Both the position numbers and the translations under genes were made by a program. Below the pieces are notes generated by a model that saw only the letters and a list, made by a program, of their open reading frames with translations, ran no database searches and had not been told where the DNA came from. Shown piece by piece: positions 16,315 to 23,652 of a stretch of DNA of 64,000 bases; the stretch's first letter is position 1, and each line of letters opens with the position of its first letter. Source of the stretch: Cellulomonas sp. NTE-D12 (GTDB lineage: Bacteria > Actinomycetota > Actinomycetes > Actinomycetales > Cellulomonadaceae); contig NZ_AP026442.1 in assembly GCF_027923705.1 (NCBI RefSeq), positions 2,108,001 through 2,172,000 of the forward strand, written 5' to 3'.

Positions 16315-17523
16315 TCAGCCCAGCACGGACCGGTACACCTCGAGCGTCCGCTCACCGATGGCCGACCACGAGAAGTGGTCCTCCACCCGCTGCCGCGCCG
16401 CGTGTCCCCACTCGGCGGCCCGCACCGGGTCGGAGACCACCTCGGTGAGCGCGGCGGCGAGGTCCTGCACGAACCGGTCCGAGTCGGTGGGCGTCCCCGT
16501 CCCGTCCTGCACCTGGTCGATGGGCACCAGCCGACCGGTGACGCCGTCGTCGACCACCTCGGGGATGCCGCCCGTGGCCGTGCCGACCACCGGCAGGTCG
16601 ACCGCCATCGCCTCGAGGTTGACGATGCCGAGCGGCTCGTACACCGACGGGCAGGCGAACACCGTCCCGTGCGACAGCACAGCCACGAGCTCGGCGCGGG
16701 GCAGCATCCGCTCGATCCACACCACGCCCGTGCGCCGCTCGCGCAACCGCTCCACCAGGCCGCCGACCTCGGCGAGGATCTCCGGGGTGTCCGGCGCGCC
16801 GGCGCAGAGCACCAGCTGGACGTCCGCCGGCAGCAGCTCGGCGGCACGCAGCAGGTAGGGCAGACCCTTCTGCCGGGTGATGCGCCCGACGAACACGACG
16901 GACGGCCGGCTCGGGTCGATGCCCAGCTCACGCACCGTCTGCTCGTCGCGTGCGAGGTCCGCCTCCGAGGTGGGCCGCCGCCACGAGTCCAGGTCGATGC
17001 CGTTGTGCACCACGTGCACCTTCGCCGGGTCGACGGCCGGGTACGAGCGCAGGATGTCGGCCCGCATGCCACCGCTGACCGCGATCACCGCGGCGGCCGC
17101 CTCGTAGGCCGTCTTCTCCGCCCAGCTCGAGAGGGCGTAGCCGCCGCCGAGCTGCTCGGCCTTCCAGGGTCGCAGCGGTTCCAGGCTGTGCGCCGTCACC
17201 ACGTGGGGCACGCCGTGCAGGAGCCCCGCCAGGTGGCCGGCGAGGTTGGCGTACCAGGTGTGCGAGTGCACCAGGTCGGTACCGGCCGTGATGCCGGCCA
17301 CCATGGCCAGGTCCACGCCGAACGTCTGGAGGGCGGCGTTGGCGTCGCTCAGCTCGGCCGGGACGTCGTAGCCGTGGACGCCCGGGGCGTCCCGGGGTCC
17401 GTCGAAGCAGTGCACCTGGACGTCGATGGCGTCGCGCAGCACCGCGGTCAGCCCGGCGACGTGCACGCCGGCGCCGCCGTACACGTGCGGGGGGTACTCC
17501 CGGGTCAGCAGATCGACGCGCAC
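16315..17523 (-). CDS. glgA: Glycogen synthase / maltosyl-phosphate glycosyltransferase, GT4
   Basis: This 402-residue GT-B glycosyltransferase opens MRVDLLTREYPPHVYGGAGVH, the standard GT4 start with the GGAG loop. The nucleotide-sugar half has VVFVGRITRQKGLPYLL and the EX7E motif SVYEPLGIVNLEAM (E317-E325 region). It uses ADP-glucose for alpha-1,4-glucan or, in the GlgM subgroup (Rv1212c), for maltose-1-phosphate; the sequence alone does not separate these. It is divergent from glgC, which makes ADP-glucose. The GTG start at 17523 follows GAGGAGG, and a possible 10-codon upstream ORF ends one base before it. Confidence 0.93.
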   Translation of the reverse strand: MRVDLLTREYPPHVYGGAGVHVAGLTAVLRDAIDVQVHCFDGPRDAPGVHGYDVPAELSDANAALQTFGVDLAMVAGITAGTDLVHSHTWYANLAGHLAGLLHGVPHVVTAHSLEPLRPWKAEQLGGGYALSSWAEKTAYEAAAAVIAVSGGMRADILRSYPAVDPAKVHVVHNGIDLDSWRRPTSEADLARDEQTVRELGIDPSRPSVVFVGRITRQKGLPYLLRAAELLPADVQLVLCAGAPDTPEILAEVGGLVERLRERRTGVVWIERMLPRAELVAVLSHGTVFACPSVYEPLGIVNLEAMAVDLPVVGTATGGIPEVVDDGVTGRLVPIDQVQDGTGTPTDSDRFVQDLAAALTEVVSDPVRAAEWGHAARQRVEDHFSWSAIGERTLEVYRSVLG

Positions 17524-17524
17524 G

Positions 17525-17557
17525 TCAGGCCTCCTCGCCCGGCCCCCGCGGGGCCAC
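17525..17557 (-). CDS. Possible 10-codon leaderless leader ORF upstream of glgA
   Basis: The candidate peptide is VAPRGPGEEA, then TGA. GTG at 17557 lies 7 nt after TAGCGT (17565-17570, minus strand), which fits leaderless translation. The stop is one base before the glgA GTG, and the last codons (GAG GAG GCC) also form the glgA ribosome binding site. A leader peptide that couples translation to glgA is possible. The ORF is very short, so chance cannot be excluded. Confidence 0.3.
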   Translation of the reverse strand: MAPRGPGEEA

Positions 17558-17564
17558 GGGCGAC

Positions 17565-17570
17565 ACGCTA
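17565..17570 (-). promoter_or_regulatory. TAGCGT -10 hexamer for glgA
   Basis: TAGCGT on the minus strand, 42 bases upstream of the glgA start, in the 104-bp divergent glgA-glgC region. The predicted transcription start would be at about 17557. Confidence 0.45.
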
Positions 17571-17614
17571 GCGCGCCTTGCGGGAGCCGCCTCGCTGGCG
17601 CTGGTCCGTGGGCC

Positions 17615-17620
17615 TAGGGT
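17615..17620 (+). promoter_or_regulatory. TAGGGT -10 hexamer for leaderless glgC
   Basis: TAGGGT ends 7 nt before the ATG of glgC, and no ribosome binding site is present. It is about 45 bp from the divergent glgA -10 hexamer, so the two promoters may be co-regulated. Confidence 0.55.
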
Positions 17621-17627
17621 TCGTGCC

Positions 17628-18869
17628 ATGGCAACGCCGCGCGTCCTCGCTATCGTCCTCGCAGGTGGGGAGGGCAAGCGGCTGATGCCGCTCACCGCCC
17701 ACCGAGCCAAGCCGGCGGTGCCCTTCGGCGGGATCTATCGCCTCGTCGACTTCGCCCTGTCGAACGTCATCAACTCCCGGTACCTGCACGTCATCGTGCT
17801 GACCCAGTACAAGTCGCACAGCCTGGACCGGCACGTGGCCCAGACGTGGCGGATGTCCCAGCTGCTGGGCAACTACGTCGCCGCGGTGCCGGCGCAGCAG
17901 CGGGTCGGCAAGCACTGGTACCTCGGCAGCGCGGACGCGATCTACCAGTGCCTGAACATCATCGACGACGAGCGTCCCGACATCGTGGTGGTGGTCGGCG
18001 CCGACCACGTCTACCGGATGGACTTCTCCCAGATGGTCGACTCGCACATCGACTCGGGAGCGGAGCTGACGGTGGCCGGCATCCGGCAGCCGATCAGCTG
18101 GGCGGACCAGTTCGGCGTCATTGAGACGGCGACGGACGACCCGACGCGCATCGCCGCCTTCCGCGAGAAGCCGAGCGACCCCGTCGGCCTGCCCGACTCC
18201 CCGGGCGAGATCCTCGCCTCGATGGGCAACTACGTGGCGAACGCCGACGCCCTGGTCCGGGCCGTCACGCTGGACGCCGAGGACGTCAACTCGCGCCACG
18301 ACATGGGCGGCGACATCGTGCCGTACTTCGTCTCCCAGGGGACCGCGGGCGTCTACGACTTCATCCGCAACGACGTGCCGGGCTCCACCGACCGCGACCG
18401 CGACTACTGGCGGGACGTGGGCACCATCGACGCGTACTACGAGGCGAACCAGGACCTGATCTCCATCGAGCCCGTGTTCAACCTCTACAACGACGACTGG
18501 CCGCTCTACACCGGCTACATCGGGCTGCCGCCGGCGAAGTTCGTGCACGCCGGCCCCGGACGTCTGGGCCACGCCGCCGACTCCATCGTGTCCCCGGGCG
18601 TGCTCGTCTCCGGTGCGACGGTCGCCGGCTCCGTGCTGTCCCCCGGCGTGCGGCTGCACTCCTGGGCCCAGGTGACGGACTCGGTGCTGATGGACGGCGT
18701 GCACGTGAACCGGTACGCGCAGGTGCACCGGGCGATCCTCGACAAGAACGTCATCGTCCCCGAGCGCGCCCGGGTGGGCCTGGACCACGAGCACGACCTC
18801 GCTCGCGGGTTCACCATCACGGAGAGCGGCGTGACCGTCGTCCCCAAGGGCACCGTCATCGCGGACTGA
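17628..18869 (+). CDS. glgC: Glucose-1-phosphate adenylyltransferase
   Basis: This 413-residue enzyme makes ADP-glucose from glucose-1-phosphate and ATP, the committed step of bacterial glycogen synthesis. The N-terminal nucleotidyltransferase domain has the signature LAGGEGKRLMPLT (residues 11-23), the Arg/Lys-rich allosteric region AKPAVPFGG, and GADHVYRMD near residue 125. The C-terminal left-handed beta-helix (about 295-405) has the hexapeptide repeats SIVSPGVLVSGATVAGSVLS. Length and motifs are complete. It is divergent from glgA and co-directional with serB 43 bp downstream, which has its own -10 element. Confidence 0.97.
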   Translation: MATPRVLAIVLAGGEGKRLMPLTAHRAKPAVPFGGIYRLVDFALSNVINSRYLHVIVLTQYKSHSLDRHVAQTWRMSQLLGNYVAAVPAQQRVGKHWYLGSADAIYQCLNIIDDERPDIVVVVGADHVYRMDFSQMVDSHIDSGAELTVAGIRQPISWADQFGVIETATDDPTRIAAFREKPSDPVGLPDSPGEILASMGNYVANADALVRAVTLDAEDVNSRHDMGGDIVPYFVSQGTAGVYDFIRNDVPGSTDRDRDYWRDVGTIDAYYEANQDLISIEPVFNLYNDDWPLYTGYIGLPPAKFVHAGPGRLGHAADSIVSPGVLVSGATVAGSVLSPGVRLHSWAQVTDSVLMDGVHVNRYAQVHRAILDKNVIVPERARVGLDHEHDLARGFTITESGVTVVPKGTVIAD

Positions 18870-18900
18870 CACCACAGGACGCTCCCCAGCGCCGGCCCGC

Positions 18901-18906
18901 TAGCCT
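18901..18906 (+). promoter_or_regulatory. TAGCCT -10 hexamer for leaderless serB
   Basis: TAGCCT ends 6 nt before the GTG of serB. The position fits a transcript starting at the initiation codon. Confidence 0.5.
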
Positions 18907-18912
18907 GCGCGC

Positions 18913-19584
18913 GTGACCACCATGCCCTTCGCGGCCCGCCCGGACCGGCTGGTGGTGATGGACGTGGACTCCACGCTCATCACCGGTGAGGTGATCGAGA
19001 TGCTGGCCGCGCACGCGGGCAGCCGGGAGCAGGTCGCGGCGATCACCGACCGTGCGATGCGCGGAGAGCTGGACTTCGCCGCGTCCCTGCGGGAGCGTGT
19101 CGCCACGCTGGCCGGACTGCCGCTGCGGGTGCTCAGCGAGGTCCTCGACGAGGTGGAGCTGACCCCGGGAGCCGAGGAGCTCGTCGCCGGGTTGCGGGAG
19201 CGGGGCTGGCCGCTCGGGCTGGTGTCCGGCGGGTTCATCGAGGTGGTCGGCCCGCTGGCGGAGCGGCTCGGGATCGAGCGGCGCCGGGCGAACCGGCTCG
19301 AGGTGGCGGGCGGCTACCTGACCGGACGCGTCGCAGGGGCGGTCGTCGACCGTGCCGCGAAGGCCGCGGCGCTGCGCGAGTGGGCGACGGAGCTGCGCGT
19401 ACCGCTGGACCGGACGGTGGCGATCGGCGACGGGGCCAACGACCTGCAGATGATGGCGACGGCGGGGTTCTCCGTGGCGTTCAACGCCAAGCCGGTGGTG
19501 GCGGCGCAGGCGGACGCGGCCGTGACCGGACGGCTCGACGCGATCCTCGAGCTCCCGCCGCTGCTGGTGCCGCGCACCCGCTAG
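18913..19584 (+). CDS. serB: Phosphoserine phosphatase
   Basis: This 223-residue HAD-family enzyme dephosphorylates O-phosphoserine in the last step of serine synthesis. Motif I VVMDVDSTLITGEVIE (Asp17 nucleophile, Asp19) is followed by LVSGGFIEVV (motif II Ser) and motif III/IV K..., with VAIGDGANDLQMMATAG near residue 172. The N-terminal ACT domains of longer SerB proteins are absent. The stop codon TAG lies inside the 6-bp target duplication of the downstream IS481-type element, so the insertion left the reading frame intact. It was originally about 8 bp from the convergent SixA gene. Confidence 0.95.
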   Translation: MTTMPFAARPDRLVVMDVDSTLITGEVIEMLAAHAGSREQVAAITDRAMRGELDFAASLRERVATLAGLPLRVLSEVLDEVELTPGAEELVAGLRERGWPLGLVSGGFIEVVGPLAERLGIERRRANRLEVAGGYLTGRVAGAVVDRAAKAAALREWATELRVPLDRTVAIGDGANDLQMMATAGFSVAFNAKPVVAAQADAAVTGRLDAILELPPLLVPRTR

Positions 19585-19585
19585 C
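19580..19585. repeat. Target site duplication, left copy (GCTAGC)
   Basis: GCTAGC flanks the left end of the IS and is repeated at 20699-20704. A CTAG core fits the IS481-family preference for NCTAGN targets. It contains the serB stop codon. Confidence 0.85.
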
Positions 19586-19597
19586 TGTACTGCCCAG
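19586..19597 (+). repeat. IS left terminal inverted repeat
   Basis: TGTACTGCCCAG, complementary to 20687-20698. This marks the left boundary of the element. Confidence 0.9.
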
Positions 19598-19647
19598 GGA
19601 CGTTGGTTGTTGGAGTGTGACGACACGCGGTAGCGGGTCATGGACGG

Positions 19648-19712
19648 ACGAAGACCTCCGGTCGTGGAGTGGAGCTGCTGAGGTTCCGCTCCCACGACCT
19701 GGAGGTCTTCGT
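19648..19712 (+). promoter_or_regulatory. Fold-back stem over the transposase start
   Basis: Bases 19648-19667 (ACGAAGACCTCCGGTCGTGG) are complementary to 19692-19712 with one bulged T at 19700. The right arm contains the ribosome binding site GGAGG (19701-19705) and the first two bases of the GTG start. In an mRNA read into the IS from outside, this stem would hide the initiation site, a known strategy for limiting transposase made by read-through (as in IS10 and IS50). The regulatory role is inferred. Confidence 0.65.
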
Positions 19713-20703
19713 GTCCCACGCTAACGCTGCCTTGACGCCCCGTGCCCGGCTGCGGCTGGCGCGCCTGATCGTCGAGGAGGGTTGGCCGATCGCCCTGGCT
19801 GCGCGTCGTTACGACGTGTCGTGGCCGACTGCCAAGCGCTGGGCGCAGCGGTACGCCGCGATGGGCGAGGCCGGGATGGGCGACCGCTCGAGCCGTCCGC
19901 ACCGCGTCGCCAACCGCACCCCGCAGTACCTGGTGCGTCAGGTGGTGCACCTGCGCTGGAAGAAGCGGCTATCACCGATCGCGATCGGTGCGCGGTTGGG
20001 GATGCCGGCCTCCACGGTCCACGCCGTCTTGACCCGCTGTCGCCTGAACCGGCTCTCGCACGTGGACGTGCGCACCGGTGAGCCGATCCGCCGCTACGAG
20101 CACGACCACCCCGGCGCGATGATCCACGTCGACGTCAAGAAGCTGGGCAACATCCCCGACGGCGGCGGGTGGCGGTTCGTCGGACGAGCCCAAGGCGATC
20201 GGCACCGGGCCGCGACGCCCGGCAAGACGAAGAACGCCCACTACAGCCCGAAGATGGGCACGGCGTTCGTGCATACCGTGATCGACGACCACTCCCGGGT
20301 CGCCTACGCCGAGATCCACGACGACGAGACCGCCGCCACCGCGATCGGGGTCCTGCGTCGGGCGGTGTCCTGGTTCGCCGCCCGCGGTGTCATCGTCCAA
20401 CGGGTCCTGTCAGACAACGGATCGGCCTACAAGTCCCACGCCTGGCGCGACGCCTGCACCGACCTCGGCATCACCGCCAAGAAGACCCGCCCCTACCGGC
20501 CGCAGACCAACGGCAAGATCGAACGCTTCCACCGCACCATGGCCGCCGACTGGGCCTTCGCCCGGCACTACCCCTCCGAGACCGCCCGCCGGGCCGCCCT
20601 GCCAGGATGGCTCCACCAGTACAACCACCACCGGCCCCACTCAGCCATCGGCAAGGTCCCGCCCATCACCCGATTGACCAACCTGGCTGGGCAGTACAGC
20701 TAG
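19711..20703 (+). CDS. IS481-family DDE transposase
   Basis: This 330-residue transposase has an N-terminal helix-turn-helix (about residues 8-60: LARLIVEEGWPIALAARRYD then VSWPTAKRWAQRY) and a second DNA-binding HTH_29/33-type segment. An RNase H-like integrase core at about 125-310 has the triad D141 (HVDVKKLG), D235 (LSDNGSAY) and E271 (GKIERFHR). GTG at 19711 is preferred over ATG at 19669 because GGAGG precedes it and MSHANAALTPRARL is the usual family start. The last sense codon (AGC) and the stop (TAG) are formed partly or wholly by the target duplication, so the element carries no stop of its own. Confidence 0.95.
   Translation: MSHANAALTPRARLRLARLIVEEGWPIALAARRYDVSWPTAKRWAQRYAAMGEAGMGDRSSRPHRVANRTPQYLVRQVVHLRWKKRLSPIAIGARLGMPASTVHAVLTRCRLNRLSHVDVRTGEPIRRYEHDHPGAMIHVDVKKLGNIPDGGGWRFVGRAQGDRHRAATPGKTKNAHYSPKMGTAFVHTVIDDHSRVAYAEIHDDETAATAIGVLRRAVSWFAARGVIVQRVLSDNGSAYKSHAWRDACTDLGITAKKTRPYRPQTNGKIERFHRTMAADWAFARHYPSETARRAALPGWLHQYNHHRPHSAIGKVPPITRLTNLAGQYS
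20687..20698 (-). repeat. IS right terminal inverted repeat
   Basis: CTGGGCAGTACA, the reverse complement of the left end. It also encodes the last residues of the transposase. Confidence 0.9.
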
Positions 20704-20704
20704 C
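20699..20704. repeat. Target site duplication, right copy (GCTAGC)
   Basis: Second copy of GCTAGC. Bases 20701-20703 supply the transposase stop codon. Confidence 0.85.
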
Positions 20705-20712
20705 GCGCCCCC

Positions 20713-21261
20713 TCAGGGTCGGTGCACGGCCACCAGCCGCGCACGGCCCCGACCCAGGTCCGGCCAGCCGTCGTACGGCCGCAGCACGCTCCACGCCGCC
20801 GTCGGCACACCGGCGCGCACCTGCGCCACCGCGGCCGGGTCCGACCCGAGCGCGGCGAGCACCGCCGACACCGCCGAGATGGACGGCTCGTGGCCGACCA
20901 CGGCGACCGTCCGCGCGTCCGTGGGCGTGGTGCGCAACAGCTCCACGAGGTCGGCCGCACCCGCGTCGTACACGTCGTCGCTCAGCAGCAGCCGGGCGTC
21001 CGCGCCGGAGGACCGGGCGACCAGCTCCCACGTCTGACGGGTCCGCAGCGCCGACGAGCACCAGACGACGTCGGGCAGCAGCCCCACTGCCGCCCACCGG
21101 GTACCGACCTGCGCCGCCTGCCGGCGTCCCTCCAGCGACAGCGGACGTTCGTGGTCCACCACGCCGTGCGGGCGGTCGGCCTTGGCGTGCCGGAGGAGCA
21201 GCAGCGTGCGCGTCGGCGCGGCAGCACCTGGCTGCACAGCCTCGGTCTCGTCGTGGGCCAC
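20713..21261 (-). CDS. SixA-type histidine phosphatase
   Basis: This 182-residue protein of the histidine phosphatase (phosphoglycerate mutase-like) superfamily has the catalytic LLLLRHAKADRP motif (His near residue 25) and the second His in VAVVGHEPSI near residue 124. Other features are SSALRTRQTWEL and the typical short domain length of SixA-like enzymes. It probably removes phosphate from a phosphohistidine or small phosphorylated substrate in the cytoplasm; the substrate is unknown. About 18 N-terminal residues before the first strand (MAHDETEAVQPGAAAPT) look disordered. It ends 9 bp from the IS and was convergent with serB before the insertion. Confidence 0.9.
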   Translation of the reverse strand: MAHDETEAVQPGAAAPTRTLLLLRHAKADRPHGVVDHERPLSLEGRRQAAQVGTRWAAVGLLPDVVWCSSALRTRQTWELVARSSGADARLLLSDDVYDAGAADLVELLRTTPTDARTVAVVGHEPSISAVSAVLAALGSDPAAVAQVRAGVPTAAWSVLRPYDGWPDLGRGRARLVAVHRP

Positions 21262-21293
21262 CTGGGTCCCCCTCCCCCACGGCGGCCCGCGGG

Positions 21294-22061
21294 CTACTGG
21301 CCCATCGCGTGCACGCCACCGTCGACGTGCACGATCTCACCCGTCGTCGCGGGAAACCAGTCCGACAGGAGCGCGGCGACCGCGCGTGCCGTCGGCTCCG
21401 GGTCGTGGACGTCCCAGCCGAGCGGCGCCCGGTCCGGCCAGCCACCCTCCATCGCCTCGAACCCCGGGATCGACTTGGCCGCGGTCGTGCGGATCGGCCC
21501 GGCGGACACCAGGTTCACCCGCACCCCCGACGGGCCCAGGTCGCGGGCCAGGTACCGGGCCGTGGACTCGAACGCCGCCTTGGCGACGCCCATCCAGTCG
21601 TAGACCGGCCAGGCGTAGCGGGCGTCGAAGGTGAGACCGACGACGGCCGAGCCGCGCACGAGGAGGGGCTGGGCCGCCACCGCGAGGGACTTCAGCGAGA
21701 ACGCGGACACGTGCAGCGCGGTCGCCACGTCGTCCCACTGGCCGGCGAGGAAGTTCCCGCCCATCACGGACTGCGGCGCGAACCCGATCGAGTGCACCAC
21801 GCCGTCCAGGTGGTCGGTGTGCTCACGCAGCCGGTCGGCGAGCGCAGCGAGGTCGTCCTCGCTGGTCGCGTCGAGCTGGACGACCGGGACCGGCTCGGGG
21901 AGCCGCCGGGCGATCACCTCGGTCAGCCGGAACTGCCGCCCGAACGAGGTGAGCACCACGTGGGCGCCCTCCTGCTGGGCCAGGCGGGCGACGTGGAACG
22001 CGATCGAGGTGTCGGTGAGCACCCCGGTGATCAGCAGCGACTTGCCGTCCAGCAGACCCAT
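21294..22061 (-). CDS. fabI: Enoyl-[acyl-carrier-protein] reductase (NADH)
   Basis: This 255-residue short-chain dehydrogenase of the FabI/InhA type reduces trans-2-enoyl-ACP in the last step of each elongation cycle. The start MGLLDGKSLLITGVLTDTSI has the unusual FabI glycine loop. The catalytic set is Y-W-M-G-V-A-K (Tyr and Lys six apart) in PVYDWMGVAKAAFE, and VHSIGFAP lies earlier. The substrate loop SAGPIRTTAAKSIPGF is intact. In actinobacteria this is the isoniazid/triclosan target class. It lies 56 bp downstream of fabG, the preceding reductase of the cycle, and is probably co-transcribed. Confidence 0.96.
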   Translation of the reverse strand: MGLLDGKSLLITGVLTDTSIAFHVARLAQQEGAHVVLTSFGRQFRLTEVIARRLPEPVPVVQLDATSEDDLAALADRLREHTDHLDGVVHSIGFAPQSVMGGNFLAGQWDDVATALHVSAFSLKSLAVAAQPLLVRGSAVVGLTFDARYAWPVYDWMGVAKAAFESTARYLARDLGPSGVRVNLVSAGPIRTTAAKSIPGFEAMEGGWPDRAPLGWDVHDPEPTARAVAALLSDWFPATTGEIVHVDGGVHAMGQ

Positions 22062-22117
22062 GGCGGGACCCTTCGTCGATCGGATGCGTCAGGTGTCAAA
22101 GGTCGCGAGGTCGGGCG

Positions 22118-22861
22118 TCAGTGGCCCATGCCGAGGCCGCCGTCGACCGGGATGACGGCGCCGCTGATGTACGAGGCGAGCGGGGAGGCGAGGAACTCCA
22201 CGACGCCGGCGATGTCGTCCACGTCGCCGAAGCGGCCGGCGGGGATCGCGGCGAGGTACGCCTGCTGCCGCTCCTGCGGGAGCGCCTGGGTCATCGCGGT
22301 GTCGATGAAGCCGGGGGCGACCACGTTGGCGGTGATGCCGCGGCCGCCGAGCTCGCGGGTGACCGAGCGAGCCATGCCGACCAGGGCCGCCTTCGAGGCG
22401 GAGTAGTTCACCTGGCCGGGGCCGCCGTACAGACCGACGACCGACCCCATCAGGACGATCCGCCCGTGGCGCATCCGGATCATGCCCTTCGACGCGCGTC
22501 GCACCACCCGGAAGGCTCCGGCGAGGTTGACGTCCAGGACGTCGTCGAACTCCTGGTCGGTCATCCGCAGCAGCAGCTGGTCGCGCGTGATGCCCGCGTT
22601 GGCGACGAGCACCTCGACGGGTCCGTGGGCCGCCTCGACCTCGCTGAACGCCGCGTCGACCGACGCGGTGTCGCGCACGTCCCCCACGACGGCCAGCGCA
22701 CCCGCCGGCGAGTCGGCGGTCCGGTCCAGGGTGGCGACCTTGTCGCCCAGGGCGAGGAAGCGCTCGGCGATGGTGCGGCCGATGCCTCGTCCGGCACCGG
22801 TCACGAGGACGCTGCGGGGAGCACGGGCCGGCTGGGGCTGGGTCTCGTCGGAGGCAGGCAC
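22118..22861 (-). CDS. fabG: 3-oxoacyl-ACP reductase (beta-ketoacyl reductase)
   Basis: This 247-residue SDR enzyme reduces 3-oxoacyl-ACP with NADPH. The TGAGRGIG cofactor motif lies near residues 21-28, NAGI near 92, catalytic Ser in LMGSVVGLYG, and YSASKAALVG (Tyr-x3-Lys). The C-terminus PVDGGLGMGH matches mycobacterial MabA. The start is GTG at 22861, and TAGCGT ends 8 nt upstream with no ribosome binding site, so the fabG-fabI mRNA is probably leaderless. The order fabG-fabI matches mabA-inhA. Confidence 0.95.
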   Translation of the reverse strand: MPASDETQPQPARAPRSVLVTGAGRGIGRTIAERFLALGDKVATLDRTADSPAGALAVVGDVRDTASVDAAFSEVEAAHGPVEVLVANAGITRDQLLLRMTDQEFDDVLDVNLAGAFRVVRRASKGMIRMRHGRIVLMGSVVGLYGGPGQVNYSASKAALVGMARSVTRELGGRGITANVVAPGFIDTAMTQALPQERQQAYLAAIPAGRFGDVDDIAGVVEFLASPLASYISGAVIPVDGGLGMGH

Positions 22862-22869
22862 GGGTCACG

Positions 22870-22875
22870 ACGCTA
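22870..22875 (-). promoter_or_regulatory. TAGCGT -10 hexamer for the fabG-fabI unit
   Basis: Minus-strand TAGCGT ends 8 nt before the GTG of fabG and shares the 111-bp divergent region with the DUF3099 gene. Confidence 0.5.
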
Positions 22876-22960
22876 GCCGACGACGACGGCCGGAGGCCGG
22901 AGGGCACGGCTAACGTCGGCCGGTCCGCTGTTGTGGAAGGTCCACAAGGGACCGCCGACC

Positions 22961-22966
22961 TAGGAT
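22961..22966 (+). promoter_or_regulatory. TAGGAT -10 hexamer for the DUF3099 gene
   Basis: TAGGAT ends 6 nt before the GTG at 22973. A leaderless start is inferred. Confidence 0.5.
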
Positions 22967-22972
22967 CTGTGG

Positions 22973-23392
22973 GTGAGCACGCCGAGCGGGCTGCCGCCGG
23001 AGCAGCCTCCGGTGCACCGCATCACCACCGCACCACCCTCGCTGTCGGCCGACCAGTCCCGCCGGCAGCGCAGCTACCTGATCCAGATGGGCATCCGGGT
23101 GGTGTGCTTCGTCGGGGCGGTGGCCACGTTCCACCGGGTGCCCGTGGTGGTGACGGTGCTGCTGGTGATCGGCGCCGTGGTGCTGCCGTACACGGCGGTG
23201 CTGGTGGCCAACGCCGGTCGTGAGCGGCAGGCGCGCGACGCGTCGTTCCTCGACCCGCGGCTGATCGGTTCGTCGCGCACGGACGGCCGCCCGGCCGCAC
23301 CAGACCCCAAGGACACCGGCACCACGGGCGACGGCACGGCGTCCCGTGCGACGCCCGAGGAACGACGACGGCAGGCCGGAGGAGACCGATGA
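22973..23392 (+). CDS. DUF3099 small membrane protein
   Basis: This 139-residue protein has about 25 hydrophilic residues (VSTPSGLPPEQPPVHRITT), then two adjacent transmembrane helices at about 36-56 and 61-80 (MGIRVVCFVGAVATF; VTVLLVIGAVVLPYTAVLVA). The cytoplasmic tail of about 55 residues is charged and disordered. The ITTA...LSADQSRRQRSYLIQMGIR start is the DUF3099 signature. Function unknown. The stop overlaps the ATG of the next gene by four bases (ATGA), linking it to the small Cys protein and SURF1. Confidence 0.85.
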   Translation: MSTPSGLPPEQPPVHRITTAPPSLSADQSRRQRSYLIQMGIRVVCFVGAVATFHRVPVVVTVLLVIGAVVLPYTAVLVANAGRERQARDASFLDPRLIGSSRTDGRPAAPDPKDTGTTGDGTASRATPEERRRQAGGDR

Positions 23393-23652
23393 GCGGGGCG
23401 GACCTGGGCACGGGCGTGCCGGACACGGTCGGCGAGCTGGTCTGCAGCGGGCGCGGCTGCCGTCAGCGGGCGGCGTGGGGGCTGCTGTGGAACAACCCGC
23501 GCCTGCACACCCCGGACCGGCGCAAGGTCTGGCTCGCGTGCGACGAGCACCGCGGCTCGCTGTCGGAGTACCTGCAGGTGCGGGCGTTCCTGCGGGACGT
23601 GGTGCCGGTCGGCGAGCTGGTGCAGTCGGACCAGGGCGGTCCCACACCGTGA
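23389..23652 (+). CDS. Small Cys/His protein between DUF3099 and SURF1
   Basis: This 87-residue soluble protein has two candidate metal-binding pairs, CSGRGC near residues 19-24 and CDEH near 51-54, separated by AAWGLLWNNPRLHTPDRRKVW. The arrangement suggests one zinc site, similar to short actinobacterial proteins sometimes labelled 'acetone carboxylase', a name I regard as a misannotation. It is coupled at both ends by four-base overlaps (ATGA upstream, GTGA downstream to SURF1), so stoichiometric expression with the cytochrome oxidase factor is likely. Function unknown. Confidence 0.8.
   Translation: MSGADLGTGVPDTVGELVCSGRGCRQRAAWGLLWNNPRLHTPDRRKVWLACDEHRGSLSEYLQVRAFLRDVVPVGELVQSDQGGPTP

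Larger units (their letters stand above)
19586..20698 (+). mobile_element. IS481-family insertion sequence, 1113 bp, intact
   Basis: The terminal inverted repeats begin with a perfect 12-bp arm, TGTACTGCCCAG, at both ends (19586-19597 and 20687-20698), with weaker matching to about 22 bp. A 6-bp duplication, GCTAGC, flanks the element. One uninterrupted DDE transposase fills most of it. Perfect ends and duplication imply a recent insertion that may still be mobile. It sits between convergent serB and sixA, where it disrupts neither. Confidence 0.93.
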
